Source of the DNA: Micromonospora parastrephiae
Lineage (GTDB): Bacteria > Actinomycetota > Actinomycetes > Mycobacteriales > Micromonosporaceae
DNA: 38,492 bases
Assembly: GCF_016802865.1 (NCBI RefSeq)
Contig: NZ_JAEVHM010000039.1
Location: 1-38,492 of the forward strand
Reading direction: 5' to 3'
The number at the start of each line of letters is the position of its first letter. Positions within the stretch are counted from its first letter, which is position 1. Shown here piece by piece: positions 16,983-25,181 of this stretch. The translations under genes were made by a program, and so were the position numbers. The notes beneath the pieces were generated by a model that saw only the letters and a list, made by a program, of their open reading frames with translations, did not search any database and was not told the origin of the DNA.

Positions 16983-19496
16983 CTAGAGCTGCCCGACGTC
17001 GGTGATCCGGACCACCGCGGCACCCACCTCGTCGGAGGCGGCCAGGTCGATTTCGGCGCTGATGCCCCAGTCGTGGTCGCCGTCCGGGTCGTCGAAGATC
17101 TGCCGGACGGTCCACCGCTCCCGGCCCTGCTCGATCATGAGCAGCGCCGGCCCACGGGCGTCCGGGCCGACGCCGATCGAGTCGTACGCCTCGAAGTACG
17201 GCGCCAGGGCGTCGGCCCAGGCGTCGTAGTCCCAGCCGTCGCCGGCGTCCAACTCGGCGAGCAGGTCCCAGCGGCGCAGCGCGGCCAGCTCGACCCGGCG
17301 GAACAGCGCGTTGCGCACCAGCACCCGGAACGCCCTCGCGTTGCGAGTGACCGCGGGTGGCCGGTCGGTCAGGGCGGCGTGCGCCTGGGCCACCTCGGCC
17401 ACGTCCGACGGGTTGCGCAGCCGCTCCCACTCGTCGATGAGGCTGGAGTCGACCTGCCGGACCAGCTCACCCAGCCACTCGATGAGGTCGATCAGCTCCT
17501 CGGTCTTGGCGTCCTCGGGCACGGTCTGGCGCAGCGTCTTGTACGCGTCGGCCAGGTAGCGCAGGACGAGGCCCTCCGAGCGGGTCAGCCCGTAGAACTG
17601 CACGTACTCGGTGAAGGTCATCGCCCGCTCGTACATGTCGCGGACGACGGCCTTGGGGGAGAGCTGGTGGTCGGCGACCCAGGGGTGGCCCTGCCGGTAC
17701 ATCTCGTACGCGGCCTCCAGCAGCTCCGCGAGGGGCTTCGGGTGGGTCACCTCGTCGAGCAGTTCGAGGCGGGCCTCGTACTCGATGCCCTCGGCCTTCA
17801 TCGCGGCGACCGCCTCGCCGCGCGCCTTGAACTGCTGCGCGGAGAGGATCTGCCGGGGGTCGTCGAGGATCGACTCGATCACCGAGAGCACGTCCAGGGC
17901 GTACGACGGGGACTCGGCGTCGAGCAACTCGATAGTGGCCAGGGCGAGGGGGGAGAGCGGCTGGTTGAGGGCGAAGTCGAGCTGGAGGTCGACGGTGAGC
18001 CGGATCCGCCGGCCGGTCTCGTCCGGCTCGGGCAGCTCCTCGACGACCCCACCGGCGCGCAGCGCGCGGTAGATGGCGATGGCGCGGCGGATGTGCCGGC
18101 GCTGCGCGGCGGGCTCCTCGTGGTTGTCGGTGAGCAGGTGCCGCATCGCGGTGAACGCGTCCCCGGGTCGGCCGATCACGTTGAGCAGCATCGAGTGGCT
18201 GACCTGGAAGCTGGAGGTCAGCGGCTCCGGCTCGGCGTCGACCAGGCGGTCGAAGGTCGGCTGACCCCAGCCGATCGACCCCTCCGGTGGCTTCTTGCGA
18301 ACCACCTTGCGCCGCTTCTTCGGGTCGTCGCCGGCCTTGGCGAGGGCCTTCTCGTTGTCGATGACGTGCTCGGGGGCCTGCACCACGACCCGGCCGATGG
18401 TGTCGTAGCCGGCCCGGCCGGCTCGCCCGGCGATCTGGTGGAACTCCCGGTTCTTGAGCAGCCGGGTACGGACCCCGTCGTACTTGGACAGGCCGGTGAA
18501 CAGCACGGTGCGGATCGGCACGTTGATGCCGACGCCCAGCGTGTCAGTGCCACAGATGACCTTGAGCAGGCCGGCCTGGGCCAGGGTCTCGACCAGCCGG
18601 CGGTACTTGGGCAGCATGCCGGCGTGGTGTACACCGATGCCGTGCCGGACCAGCCGGGACAGCGTCTTGCCGAAACCGGACGTGAACCGGAAACCGCCGA
18701 TCGCCTCGGCGATCATGTCCTTCTCGGCGCGGGAGCAGACGTTGACGCTCATCAGCGCCTGAGCGCGTTCCAGCGCGGCGGCCTGGGTGAAGTGCACCAC
18801 GTACACCGGGGCCTGCTTGGTCTCCAGCAGCTCCTCTAGCGTCTCGTGCAGCGGCGTCATCGCGTACGAAAAGATCAGCGGGACCGGTCGTTCGGCCGAG
18901 CGGACGACGGCGGTCGGCCGTCCGGTACGCCGGGTGAGGTCGTCGACGAACCGGGTGGTGTCCCCCAGGGTCGCGGACATCAGGACGAACTGCGCCTGCG
19001 GCAGCTCGATGATCGGCACCTGCCAGGCCCAGCCCCGGTCGGGTTCGGCGTAGAAGTGGAACTCGTCCATGATCACCTGGCCGACGTCGGCCCGGTCGCC
19101 CTCGCGCAGGGCCAGGTTGGCCAGGATCTCCGCGGTGCAGCAGATGATCGGGGCGTCGGCGTTGACGCTGGCGTCGCCGGTCAGCATGCCGACGTTCTCG
19201 GCGCCGAAGACCTCGCAGAGGGCGAAGAACTTCTCCGACACCAGAGCCTTGATCGGCGCGGTGTAGAAGGTGGTCCGGCTGTCGGCGAGCGCCGCGAAGT
19301 GCGCGGCGATCGCCACCAGGCTCTTGCCCGAGCCGGTGGGCGTGTTCATGATCAGGTTGGCGCCGGAGACGATCTCGATGACCGCCTCCTCCTGATGGGG
19401 GTAGAGGTCGAGGCCGCGCTCCTTCGCCCAGCCGGCGAACGCGTCGTAGAGGGTGTCGGGGTCGGCGCTTGTCGGCAGCGCGGCGGTGAGCGTCAT
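16983..19496 (-). CDS. DEAD/DEAH-box helicase with DUF3516 domain
   Basis: An 837-residue superfamily 2 helicase of the Ski2-like type found across actinobacteria. Motifs: PHQEEAV (Q-like motif, 33-39), Walker A TPTGSGKS (52-59), motif II DEFH (144-147) in place of DEAH, motif III SATLGD (174-179), and in the second RecA domain GVHHAGMLPKYRR, DTLGVGINVP and the motif VI HQIAGRAGRAGYD. The second half (about 410-837) is the DUF3516 region, which includes a KKRRKVVRKK basic stretch after the core. Probable RNA helicase; the target is unknown. It lies 76 bases downstream of trmB on the same strand and may be cotranscribed with it. Confidence 0.9.
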   Translation of the reverse strand: MTLTAALPTSADPDTLYDAFAGWAKERGLDLYPHQEEAVIEIVSGANLIMNTPTGSGKSLVAIAAHFAALADSRTTFYTAPIKALVSEKFFALCEVFGAENVGMLTGDASVNADAPIICCTAEILANLALREGDRADVGQVIMDEFHFYAEPDRGWAWQVPIIELPQAQFVLMSATLGDTTRFVDDLTRRTGRPTAVVRSAERPVPLIFSYAMTPLHETLEELLETKQAPVYVVHFTQAAALERAQALMSVNVCSRAEKDMIAEAIGGFRFTSGFGKTLSRLVRHGIGVHHAGMLPKYRRLVETLAQAGLLKVICGTDTLGVGINVPIRTVLFTGLSKYDGVRTRLLKNREFHQIAGRAGRAGYDTIGRVVVQAPEHVIDNEKALAKAGDDPKKRRKVVRKKPPEGSIGWGQPTFDRLVDAEPEPLTSSFQVSHSMLLNVIGRPGDAFTAMRHLLTDNHEEPAAQRRHIRRAIAIYRALRAGGVVEELPEPDETGRRIRLTVDLQLDFALNQPLSPLALATIELLDAESPSYALDVLSVIESILDDPRQILSAQQFKARGEAVAAMKAEGIEYEARLELLDEVTHPKPLAELLEAAYEMYRQGHPWVADHQLSPKAVVRDMYERAMTFTEYVQFYGLTRSEGLVLRYLADAYKTLRQTVPEDAKTEELIDLIEWLGELVRQVDSSLIDEWERLRNPSDVAEVAQAHAALTDRPPAVTRNARAFRVLVRNALFRRVELAALRRWDLLAELDAGDGWDYDAWADALAPYFEAYDSIGVGPDARGPALLMIEQGRERWTVRQIFDDPDGDHDWGISAEIDLAASDEVGAAVVRITDVGQL

Positions 19497-19572
19497 AGCC
19501 TGTCCATGGTGCCTGGATCATGCCCCGGTACGCCAACCCGGCGCCCGTCGGGCCCCGATCCGGGCCTGCTCG

Positions 19573-20271
19573 TCACCGTCGGCGGTAGATCAGGTCGGCG
19601 ACCGGCCGGCCCGCGGTGAGCGCCCGCCGCTCGAACTTCGTCACCGGGCGGTGCGCCGGACGTGGCGCGAAGCCGCCGTACGTGTCCACCAGCTCCGGAT
19701 CGGCGTTGAGGGTCTCGCGCATCGCCTCCGCGTACTCCGCCCAGTCGGTGGCGCAGTGCAGCGTGCCGCCGGGTGCCAGCCGGGAGCGCAGCAGCGCCAC
19801 GTGCGCCGGCTGGATGATCCGGCGCTTGTGGTGGCGGGCCTTCGGCCACGGGTCGGGAAAGAAGACGTGTACGGCGTCCAGGACGCCCTCCGGCAGGCCG
19901 CTGACCAGCTCCAACGCGTCACCGCGAGCTACCCGGACGTTGCCCAGCCCGGCACGGTCCGCCAGGTCGAGGAGGTTCGCGATTCCCGGCGTGTGCACCT
20001 CCACCGCCAGATAATCTCGATCCGGGTCAGCGGCGGCCATCACGGCGGTGCTGTCGCCCATCCCCGAGCCGATCTCCAGCACCACGGGCGCTCGGCGGCC
20101 GAACAGATCGGCCAGGTCGACGGGTTCGTCCGACACGTCCAGGCCGTAGCGGGGCCACAGCCGGTCCAGCGCGTCGGTCTGCCGGCCGCTCATCCGGCCC
20201 CGACGGGGGTGGAACGTGCGGATCGTCCGGCTCGTGGGCGGGACGGCGGGGTCATGGTCGGTGGCGGTCAC
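19573..20271 (-). CDS. trmB: tRNA (guanine-N7-)-methyltransferase TrmB
   Basis: Makes m7G46 in the variable loop of tRNAs using S-adenosylmethionine. The 232 residues show the SAM-binding EIGSGMGDST (66-75), the acidic residue at the end of strand 2 in LAVEVHTPG, and the family signature FPDPWPKARHHKRR (138-151), followed by LAPGGTLHCATDWAEYAEAM. GTG 20271 is chosen by protein length and alignment of the core; no strong Shine-Dalgarno site is seen. The frame is open to 20628, but that extension overlaps the divergent gene at 20405 and is low complexity. Confidence 0.93.
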   Translation of the reverse strand: MTATDHDPAVPPTSRTIRTFHPRRGRMSGRQTDALDRLWPRYGLDVSDEPVDLADLFGRRAPVVLEIGSGMGDSTAVMAAADPDRDYLAVEVHTPGIANLLDLADRAGLGNVRVARGDALELVSGLPEGVLDAVHVFFPDPWPKARHHKRRIIQPAHVALLRSRLAPGGTLHCATDWAEYAEAMRETLNADPELVDTYGGFAPRPAHRPVTKFERRALTAGRPVADLIYRRR

Positions 20272-20404
20272 AGCGACCCGAGCGTACGCGACGACGCCCG
20301 CGGATCGGATGTGATGTGCGACCGGAAATGAGAGGATCCAACTGGTACGGCAGGCCGGGCGGTCCGCTGCCCGGCACGCCGACACGGCGTCGAGAGGGGG
20401 CATC

Positions 20405-21025
20405 GTGACAGCGACCCGCGGCGGCGTCACCCTGGCGGTGCTGACCGTTCTCGCCGGCCCCCTGCTGGCCGCCACGCCCGTGTCCGCAGCGCCCTCGGTG
20501 GCGGTGCCCTCGATGGCCGTGCGTGCGGTGGCCGTGCGTGCGGTCGCGGCGCCGCAGCCCGGCGCGCCGAGTGGCGCGCCACAGCCCGACCCGCCGGTGG
20601 ACATCTTCGTCGAGGTGAGCCCCAGCACCGTGCAGCCCGGCTACCTGGTCGGCATCCGGGCCAGCTGCCGGGACAACTCGGTCGGCGCCACCGTGGTCTC
20701 CGACGCGTTCGGAGCGGTCGGCGTGCAGCCGCAGAACGGACTGCTCACCGCCGCGCCGATGGTGCGGGATCGCACCCGCCCCGGCAACTACCGGGTCAAG
20801 CTGGAGTGCCGCGACGGCGAGACGGCCTCGACCATGCTCCAGGTGGTCAAGAAGGTGCCGGCCTATCCGAGTCGCGGCCCGGCCACCGGCTTCGGCGGCG
20901 GCGCCGATGGACTGACCGGCAAACTGCTGCTGCCCGGTGGGGCGGCGTTGACCATCACCGGGCTGATCCTCGCCGTGGTGGCGCTGCGCCGGCCCCGCAC
21001 CGTCCGTGGCGTCGCGCGCCGCTGA
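20405..21025 (+). CDS. Secreted, C-terminally membrane-anchored protein next to a sortase
   Basis: A 206-residue surface protein candidate. It has a signal peptide (residues 1-28, cleavage likely after VSA), a Pro/Ala/Val-rich stretch, then a compact beta-type domain (70-150) with two cysteines (CRDNS and LECRDG) that could form a disulfide. The C-terminus has PSRGPATGFGGGADG, a hydrophobic segment (LLLPGGAALTITGLILAVVAL) and a basic tail RRPRTVRGVARR, the order of a cell-wall sorting signal but without a classical LPxTG. The class F sortase follows directly, seven bases on. GTG 20405 has a GAGAGGGGG site upstream. Its role as sortase substrate is inferred. Confidence 0.75.
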   Translation: MTATRGGVTLAVLTVLAGPLLAATPVSAAPSVAVPSMAVRAVAVRAVAAPQPGAPSGAPQPDPPVDIFVEVSPSTVQPGYLVGIRASCRDNSVGATVVSDAFGAVGVQPQNGLLTAAPMVRDRTRPGNYRVKLECRDGETASTMLQVVKKVPAYPSRGPATGFGGGADGLTGKLLLPGGAALTITGLILAVVALRRPRTVRGVARR

Positions 21026-21032
21026 GCCCGCC

Positions 21033-21842
21033 ATGGAGATCTTCCGTCCCACGCAGCCGCCGGCCGGTTCTCGTCCGCCGATCGCCGGCAGATCCGCGCC
21101 GCCTGCTGGTGGACGTGGGCCGGTGGACGACGGTCGGCCGGTCCTCGACCGCCTTCCGGATTCCGAGCGTCCCTCGGTGGCCGCCCGCCCGCCTACCGCC
21201 GTCGCTCCGCGGCGCAGCCGTCCGGCCGGCCGTAGCCCCTGGTCGGTGCCGCTGGCCGTGGTGCTGGTGCTGGCGGGGGTCTTCGCCACCGGGGCGGGGC
21301 TGGGCCGCTCGGCCGGACCCTTCGACCTGACCCCGGCCGGCGGTGACCGGCCGGCCCGCGGCGAGTCGGTCGGGTTGTCGGCCAGTCGCCCGGTGCGTCT
21401 CACGGTCCCGGCGATCGAGGTGGCCGCGCCGGTGGCGCCCGTCGGGCAGGCGCGGGACGGCTCGATCGCCGTACCGCCGTTGGAGCGGCACAACGAGACC
21501 GGCTGGTACGACCGCGGGCCCACGCCCGGCGAGCCCGGCCCGGCGGTGATCGTCGGACACGTGGACACCAAGAGCGGCCCGTCGGTCTTCTACGACCTGG
21601 GCAAGCTGAAGCCCGGCGACCTGATCGAGGTGGCTCGGGCGGACCGGTCGACGGTGGTCTTCAAGGTCGACACCGTCGAGCATTTCCCGAAGGACCGGCT
21701 GCCCGCCGATCGCATCTACGGCCACGACGGTCCTCCCGGACTGCGGCTGATCACCTGCGGTGGCCAGTTCATCGGGGGCCGCACCGGCTACGCCGACAAC
21801 GTGATCGCCTTCGCCAGCCTCCAGTCCTTCCGCAAGCCCTGA
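21033..21842 (+). CDS. Class F sortase
   Basis: A 269-residue membrane-bound transpeptidase. It has a Pro-rich cytoplasmic N-terminus (1-69), one membrane segment (70-92) and an extracellular sortase domain (about 117-265). The catalytic residues are His176 (VIVGHVDTKSGP), Cys242 (RLITCGG) and Arg250 (GGRTGYADN). The spacing of eight residues from Cys to Arg and the short domain fit the actinobacterial class F. ATG 21033 is preferred; GTG 21006 in the same frame would overlap the upstream gene. With 20405-21025 it forms a two-gene unit. Confidence 0.88.
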   Translation: MEIFRPTQPPAGSRPPIAGRSAPPAGGRGPVDDGRPVLDRLPDSERPSVAARPPTAVAPRRSRPAGRSPWSVPLAVVLVLAGVFATGAGLGRSAGPFDLTPAGGDRPARGESVGLSASRPVRLTVPAIEVAAPVAPVGQARDGSIAVPPLERHNETGWYDRGPTPGEPGPAVIVGHVDTKSGPSVFYDLGKLKPGDLIEVARADRSTVVFKVDTVEHFPKDRLPADRIYGHDGPPGLRLITCGGQFIGGRTGYADNVIAFASLQSFRKP

Positions 21843-21910
21843 GGCTGACCCCGGCCAGACCGGCTGGGCCACCCCCCTCGCTGGGCCGCCTGGTCGTCTG
21901 GCCGGCCGCT

Positions 21911-22002
21911 GCCGCTTGATCGACTCGGGGTCATTGACGTCGGGGTGTCGCGCCGAGCTGGACACTCCGGTTTCGCTGAACTCGAGTGGATCAACTAGCG
22001 GC
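21911..22002. repeat. Long palindrome, family B copy 1
   Basis: Left arm 21911-21949 and right arm 21961-22002 pair over nearly the whole length, with a 3-base bulge and about nine mismatches. Outer GCCGC/GCGGC, TTGATC/GATCAA and inner GGTGTC/GACACT blocks are the best-paired parts. It lies between convergent stop codons of the sortase and hydrolase genes. It is unrelated in sequence to family A and shares CTTGATC-x-CTCGG and the mirrored GAGTGGATCAA core with copy 2 at 22992-23078. Confidence 0.78.
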
Positions 22003-22025
22003 GTGCCCGCAGGTTGGCGCGGGCG

Positions 22026-22901
22026 TCAGGTCAAGAAAGCCAGGAGCTGGCGGGTGGTCTCGTCGGGGGCCTCCTCCGGTATGAAGTGCCCGACACCGAC
22101 CGGCTCGCCGCGCACGTCGTCGGCCCACTCCCGCCAGATCGCGAGCGGGTCGTCGTAGAGCTTCGCGACCTGACCGCGTTGGCTCCAGAGGAACAGCACC
22201 GGGCAGGCGATCCTCCGGTTTTCCCGGTCCGCCTCGTCCTGCTGGTAGTCCAGTGTCGCGGCCGCGCGGAACTCCTCGCAGATCGCGTGGACCGTGGCGG
22301 GATCGCTGAACTGCCTGGCGTACGCCGCCCGCACCTCGGTCGGGAAGGCGTCCTTCACCTCGGGCCAGGTGTCCAGCATGAAGTCGACGAGCACCGTGGG
22401 CGCCGCGTCGATGAACCGCTCGGGCACCGGCGCCGGCGCCGCCAGGAAGGACCAGACCCAGTAGGAGAGGCTGAACGCCTTGTCGGCGCGGTTGTAGACG
22501 TCCCCGACGGGAACGACGTCCATGACGGCCAGCCGGGTGACGGCACCTGGTTCGTCCAGCGCGAGGCGGTAGGCGCAGCGGGCTCCGCGATCGTGGCCGA
22601 CGAGGTGGAACCGGTCATGACCCAGGCTCCGCATCAGCTCGACCTGGTCGCGGGCGATGGCCCGCATGCTGTACGGCTCGTGATCCGCGCTGCTCGGCGG
22701 TTTTCCACTGTCGCCCCAGCCCCGCAGGTCGGTGGCGACGACGGTGAAGCGCTCGGCGAGCCGCGGCGCCACCCGATGCCACATGAGATGCGTTTCGGGA
22801 ATGCCGTGCAGGAGCAGAACGGGAGGGCCACTTCCGCCGCGGCGGCCGTGGATCCGGGCACCGGACGTATCAACGTCGAACTCTTCGAATCCGTCGAACA
22901 T
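22026..22901 (-). CDS. Alpha/beta hydrolase, fluoroacetate-dehalogenase-like
   Basis: A 291-residue alpha/beta-hydrolase of the haloacetate dehalogenase / epoxide hydrolase group. The oxyanion motif is HGIPET (32-37). The nucleophile is Asp104 in GHDRGAR (102-108), where R105 and R108 are the carboxylate-binding arginines of fluoroacetate dehalogenases. Asp128 and His272 (VGHF) complete the triad, and Tyr219 fits a halide-pocket tyrosine. The fluoride-binding His-Trp pair reads Val149-Trp150 (SYWVWSFL), so true defluorinase activity is doubtful; another ester, halide or epoxide substrate is possible. ATG 22901 has GGAGGA seven bases upstream. Family B palindromes lie on both sides. Confidence 0.82.
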   Translation of the reverse strand: MFDGFEEFDVDTSGARIHGRRGGSGPPVLLLHGIPETHLMWHRVAPRLAERFTVVATDLRGWGDSGKPPSSADHEPYSMRAIARDQVELMRSLGHDRFHLVGHDRGARCAYRLALDEPGAVTRLAVMDVVPVGDVYNRADKAFSLSYWVWSFLAAPAPVPERFIDAAPTVLVDFMLDTWPEVKDAFPTEVRAAYARQFSDPATVHAICEEFRAAATLDYQQDEADRENRRIACPVLFLWSQRGQVAKLYDDPLAIWREWADDVRGEPVGVGHFIPEEAPDETTRQLLAFLT

Positions 22902-22991
22902 GCCAGGATCCTCCGCGACTCCCTGGGATCGCCGGTGCCAACGGCTTGTCGAGGCGGGGCTCCGGTCGGCGAGCCACGACGCTATTTTCGC

Positions 22992-23078
22992 CGCTTGATC
23001 CCCTCGGGATCAGTGAAATCGCGCTATCCCACGATTGGGACACCCCCACTTCACCCCCGAACCGGAGTGGATCAAGCG
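22992..23078. repeat. Long palindrome, family B copy 2
   Basis: Tips CGCTTGATCC and GGATCAAGCG are perfectly complementary (22992-23001 with 23069-23078). The centre is a perfect TCCCA-CGAT-TGGGA hairpin (23027-23040), and the flanks between pair partly with a 3-base bulge. It lies 90 bases upstream of the hydrolase start and 11 bases from the stop of the MhuD-like gene, so it could end that transcript. Confidence 0.8.
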
Positions 23079-23089
23079 CGGGCCTGCCG

Positions 23090-23407
23090 TCAGGGCTGGG
23101 GGACGTGCAGGGCCACCTCGAACTCCAGGAGGCTGGCGCCGCTGGAGACCGGCGGGCGGGGCTTGTCGCCGGGCGCCGCGGCGTGTGCGGCGCGCGACGG
23201 GCCGGCGGCCCACGCCTGGTACGCCTCCTCGCTCTCCCACTTCGTGTAGACGAAGTACCGGGTCTCGCCGGCCACCGGCCGGAGCAGGTCGAAGCCGAGG
23301 AAGCCGGGGGAGTTCTCCACCGCGCCGGCCCGCGCGGCGAACCGCTTCTCCAACTCCGGGCCAGCGCCCGGCGGAACGTCAATTGCGTTGATCTTCACGA
23401 CTGCCAT
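23090..23407 (-). CDS. mhuD: MhuD-type haem-degrading monooxygenase (ABM domain)
   Basis: A 105-residue antibiotic-biosynthesis-monooxygenase-fold protein (dimeric ferredoxin-like) that closely resembles mycobacterial MhuD. MhuD's key residues are present at the same numbering: Asn7 (VVKINAI), Trp66 (AYQAWAAGP) and His75 (SRAAHAAA), the haem-iron ligand. The segments GPELEKRF, AVENSPGFLGFDLLRPV and GASLLEFEV also match from memory. It would open haem to release iron in the cytoplasm. It lies 18 bases after exonuclease III on the same strand, and PAC2-xth-mhuD is probably one operon. No convincing iron box is seen in front. Confidence 0.85.
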   Translation of the reverse strand: MAVVKINAIDVPPGAGPELEKRFAARAGAVENSPGFLGFDLLRPVAGETRYFVYTKWESEEAYQAWAAGPSRAAHAAAPGDKPRPPVSSGASLLEFEVALHVPQP

Positions 23408-23425
23408 CTGCCCACCCTAACCAGC

Positions 23426-24223
23426 TCAGAACGTCTCGACGGCGGGCACCAGGTCCGCGTCGACCACGATCGGGGCGTGGTCGGAGGGCCCTTTGCCCTT
23501 GCGGGCCTCGCGGTCCACGTACGCCGAGCGGACCGCCCGGGCGAACGGCGCGGAGGCGTACACGAGGTCGATCCGCATGCCCTTGTTCTGGTGGAACATG
23601 CCGGCCCGGTAGTCCCAGTACGTGAACGGGTGCGGGCCCTTCATCGGCGTTGGCACCACGTCGTCGAGGCCCAGGTCGCGCAGTGCCGCGAGAGCCGCCC
23701 GCTCGGCCGGAGTGACGTGCGTGGAGTGGGTGAAGACGGCCGGGTCCCAGACGTCGGCGTCGGTCGGTGCGACGTTGAAGTCGCCGCAGACGGTCAGCGG
23801 CAACCCGCCGGCCAGTTCGGCCTCCAACGCGTCCCGCAGCGCCGCGAACCAGGCCAGCTTGTACGCGTAGTGCGGGTCGTCGGGTGTCCGCCCGTTGGGC
23901 ACGTACACCGACCAGACCCGCACCCCGTCGCAGGTGGCGGAGATGGCGCGGGCCTCCGGCTCGGGAAAGCCGGGCTCGTCGGCGAACCCGACCCGGACGT
24001 CGTCGAGCCCCACCCGGGACAGGATGGCGACCCCGTTCCAGCGGCCGTCGCTGTGACTGGCCACGGTGTAGCCCAGCTCGCCCACCTCGGCCACCGGGAA
24101 GGCGCCGTCCGGGCACTTGGTCTCCTGCAGGCAGACCACGTCCGGCCCGGTGCCGGCCAGCCACTCCAGCAGCCGCGGCAGCCGGGCCTTCACCGAGTTC
24201 ACGTTCCAGGTCGCCAGGCGCAT
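23426..24223 (-). CDS. xth: Exodeoxyribonuclease III
   Basis: A 265-residue AP endonuclease / 3'-5' exonuclease of the ExoIII (Xth) type, acting in base excision repair. The metal and catalytic residues are visible: Asn7 (TWNVNSVKARL), Glu34 (LQETK), Tyr107, Asp148-x-Asn150 (CGDFNVAPTD) and the C-terminal Asp248-His249 (GPSDHAP). Length is normal. ATG 24223 opens straight into the first strand. It lies 37 bases downstream of the PAC2 gene and 18 upstream of the MhuD-like gene. Confidence 0.95.
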   Translation of the reverse strand: MRLATWNVNSVKARLPRLLEWLAGTGPDVVCLQETKCPDGAFPVAEVGELGYTVASHSDGRWNGVAILSRVGLDDVRVGFADEPGFPEPEARAISATCDGVRVWSVYVPNGRTPDDPHYAYKLAWFAALRDALEAELAGGLPLTVCGDFNVAPTDADVWDPAVFTHSTHVTPAERAALAALRDLGLDDVVPTPMKGPHPFTYWDYRAGMFHQNKGMRIDLVYASAPFARAVRSAYVDREARKGKGPSDHAPIVVDADLVPAVETF

Positions 24224-24260
24224 GCCCCCAGCCTGCCGTATCCGCTGCCCCGCCGCCCGG

Positions 24261-25181
24261 TCAGCTGCCCGGGGTGTCGCCGGGACGGGTCTGTTCGGCC
24301 AGGAACCGTTCCAGCTCCGCGCCGAGCTCGTCGGCGGTGGGCAGCGGACCGGCGTCCGGAGCGAGCAGGCTCTTCTCGCCCCGACCCCGGGCGAACGTGT
24401 CGTACTGCTCCTCCAGGGCCTGGACCAGGGCGGCGGCGTCCTCGGTCTGGGCGACCTGCCGGTCGATCTCCACCCGGACCACCTCGGCGGCCGAGCGCAG
24501 CCCGTCGCCCGGCAGCAGCAGCCCGGTGCTGCGTGACACGGAGGTGAGCAGCACCTCGGCGGCGGCCGGGTATTCGGTCTGCGCCACGTAGTGCGGCACG
24601 TGGGCGGCGAAGCCGAGCGCGTCGCGGCCCTGCTCGCCGAGGCGGAACTCCAGCAGGTGACCGACGCTGCCGGGTACCTGAACGCGTTGCAGCCAGGGCT
24701 CGTACCCGGCGATCAGCTCGGGGCGGGTGGCGTGGGCGGTCACCCCGGTCGGCCGGGTGTGCGGCACCGCCATCGGGATCGAGTTGAGCCCCACGGTGAG
24801 CCGGACGTCCAGCCGGGCGGCGAGCCCGGCGACGGCCGCCACGAACCGTTCCCACTGCAGGTCCGGTTCGGGACCGGTGAGCAGCAGGAAGGGGGTCTCG
24901 TCGTCGTCGTGCAGCAGGTGCAGCTCCAGCCGGGGCGCGTCGACGCTCTCCCAGTGGTCCTCCACGAAGGTCATCACCGGCCGTCGCGAGCGGTAGTCGA
25001 AGAGCTGGTCCACGTCGAAGGTGGCGATCGGCCGGCCCTCAAGTGAGGTGAGCAGCTGCTCGCGGGCCAGCCGGCTGGCGTTGCCGGCGTCCACGAAGCC
25101 GGTGAGGGCCTGGATCAGGACCGGTTGCCCGAGGTCGGGCAGATCGTCGGTGAGCTGGTAGAGCTCGTGTGGGTCGAGCAC
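24261..25181 (-). CDS. PAC2 family protein (proteasome assembly chaperone-like)
   Basis: A 306-residue protein of the PAC2 family common in actinobacteria. Core segments are VLIQALTGFVDAGNASRLAREQLL, the DVDQLFDYRSRRP motif, LLTGPEPDLQWERF and a C-terminal helical region rich in acidic residues. In archaea and eukaryotes the fold assists proteasome assembly. Here the role is unproved, and no proteasome gene lies in the window. GTG 25181 has GGAGG nine bases upstream and opens into MLDPHELYQL. The frame is open to 25235, but the extra 18 residues look like leader. It is probably the first gene of a PAC2-xth-mhuD operon. Confidence 0.85.
   Translation of the reverse strand: MLDPHELYQLTDDLPDLGQPVLIQALTGFVDAGNASRLAREQLLTSLEGRPIATFDVDQLFDYRSRRPVMTFVEDHWESVDAPRLELHLLHDDDETPFLLLTGPEPDLQWERFVAAVAGLAARLDVRLTVGLNSIPMAVPHTRPTGVTAHATRPELIAGYEPWLQRVQVPGSVGHLLEFRLGEQGRDALGFAAHVPHYVAQTEYPAAAEVLLTSVSRSTGLLLPGDGLRSAAEVVRVEIDRQVAQTEDAAALVQALEEQYDTFARGRGEKSLLAPDAGPLPTADELGAELERFLAEQTRPGDTPGS

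Noticed and set aside
16920..18839. A 639-codon open frame opposite the DUF3516 helicase
   Set aside because: Antisense shadow with Val/Asp/Gly/Leu-rich sequence and no motif.
23408..23425. Iron box in front of the MhuD-like gene
   Set aside because: The minus strand has GGTTAGG, but only about 10 of 19 positions match the consensus, and the site lies inside a probable operon.
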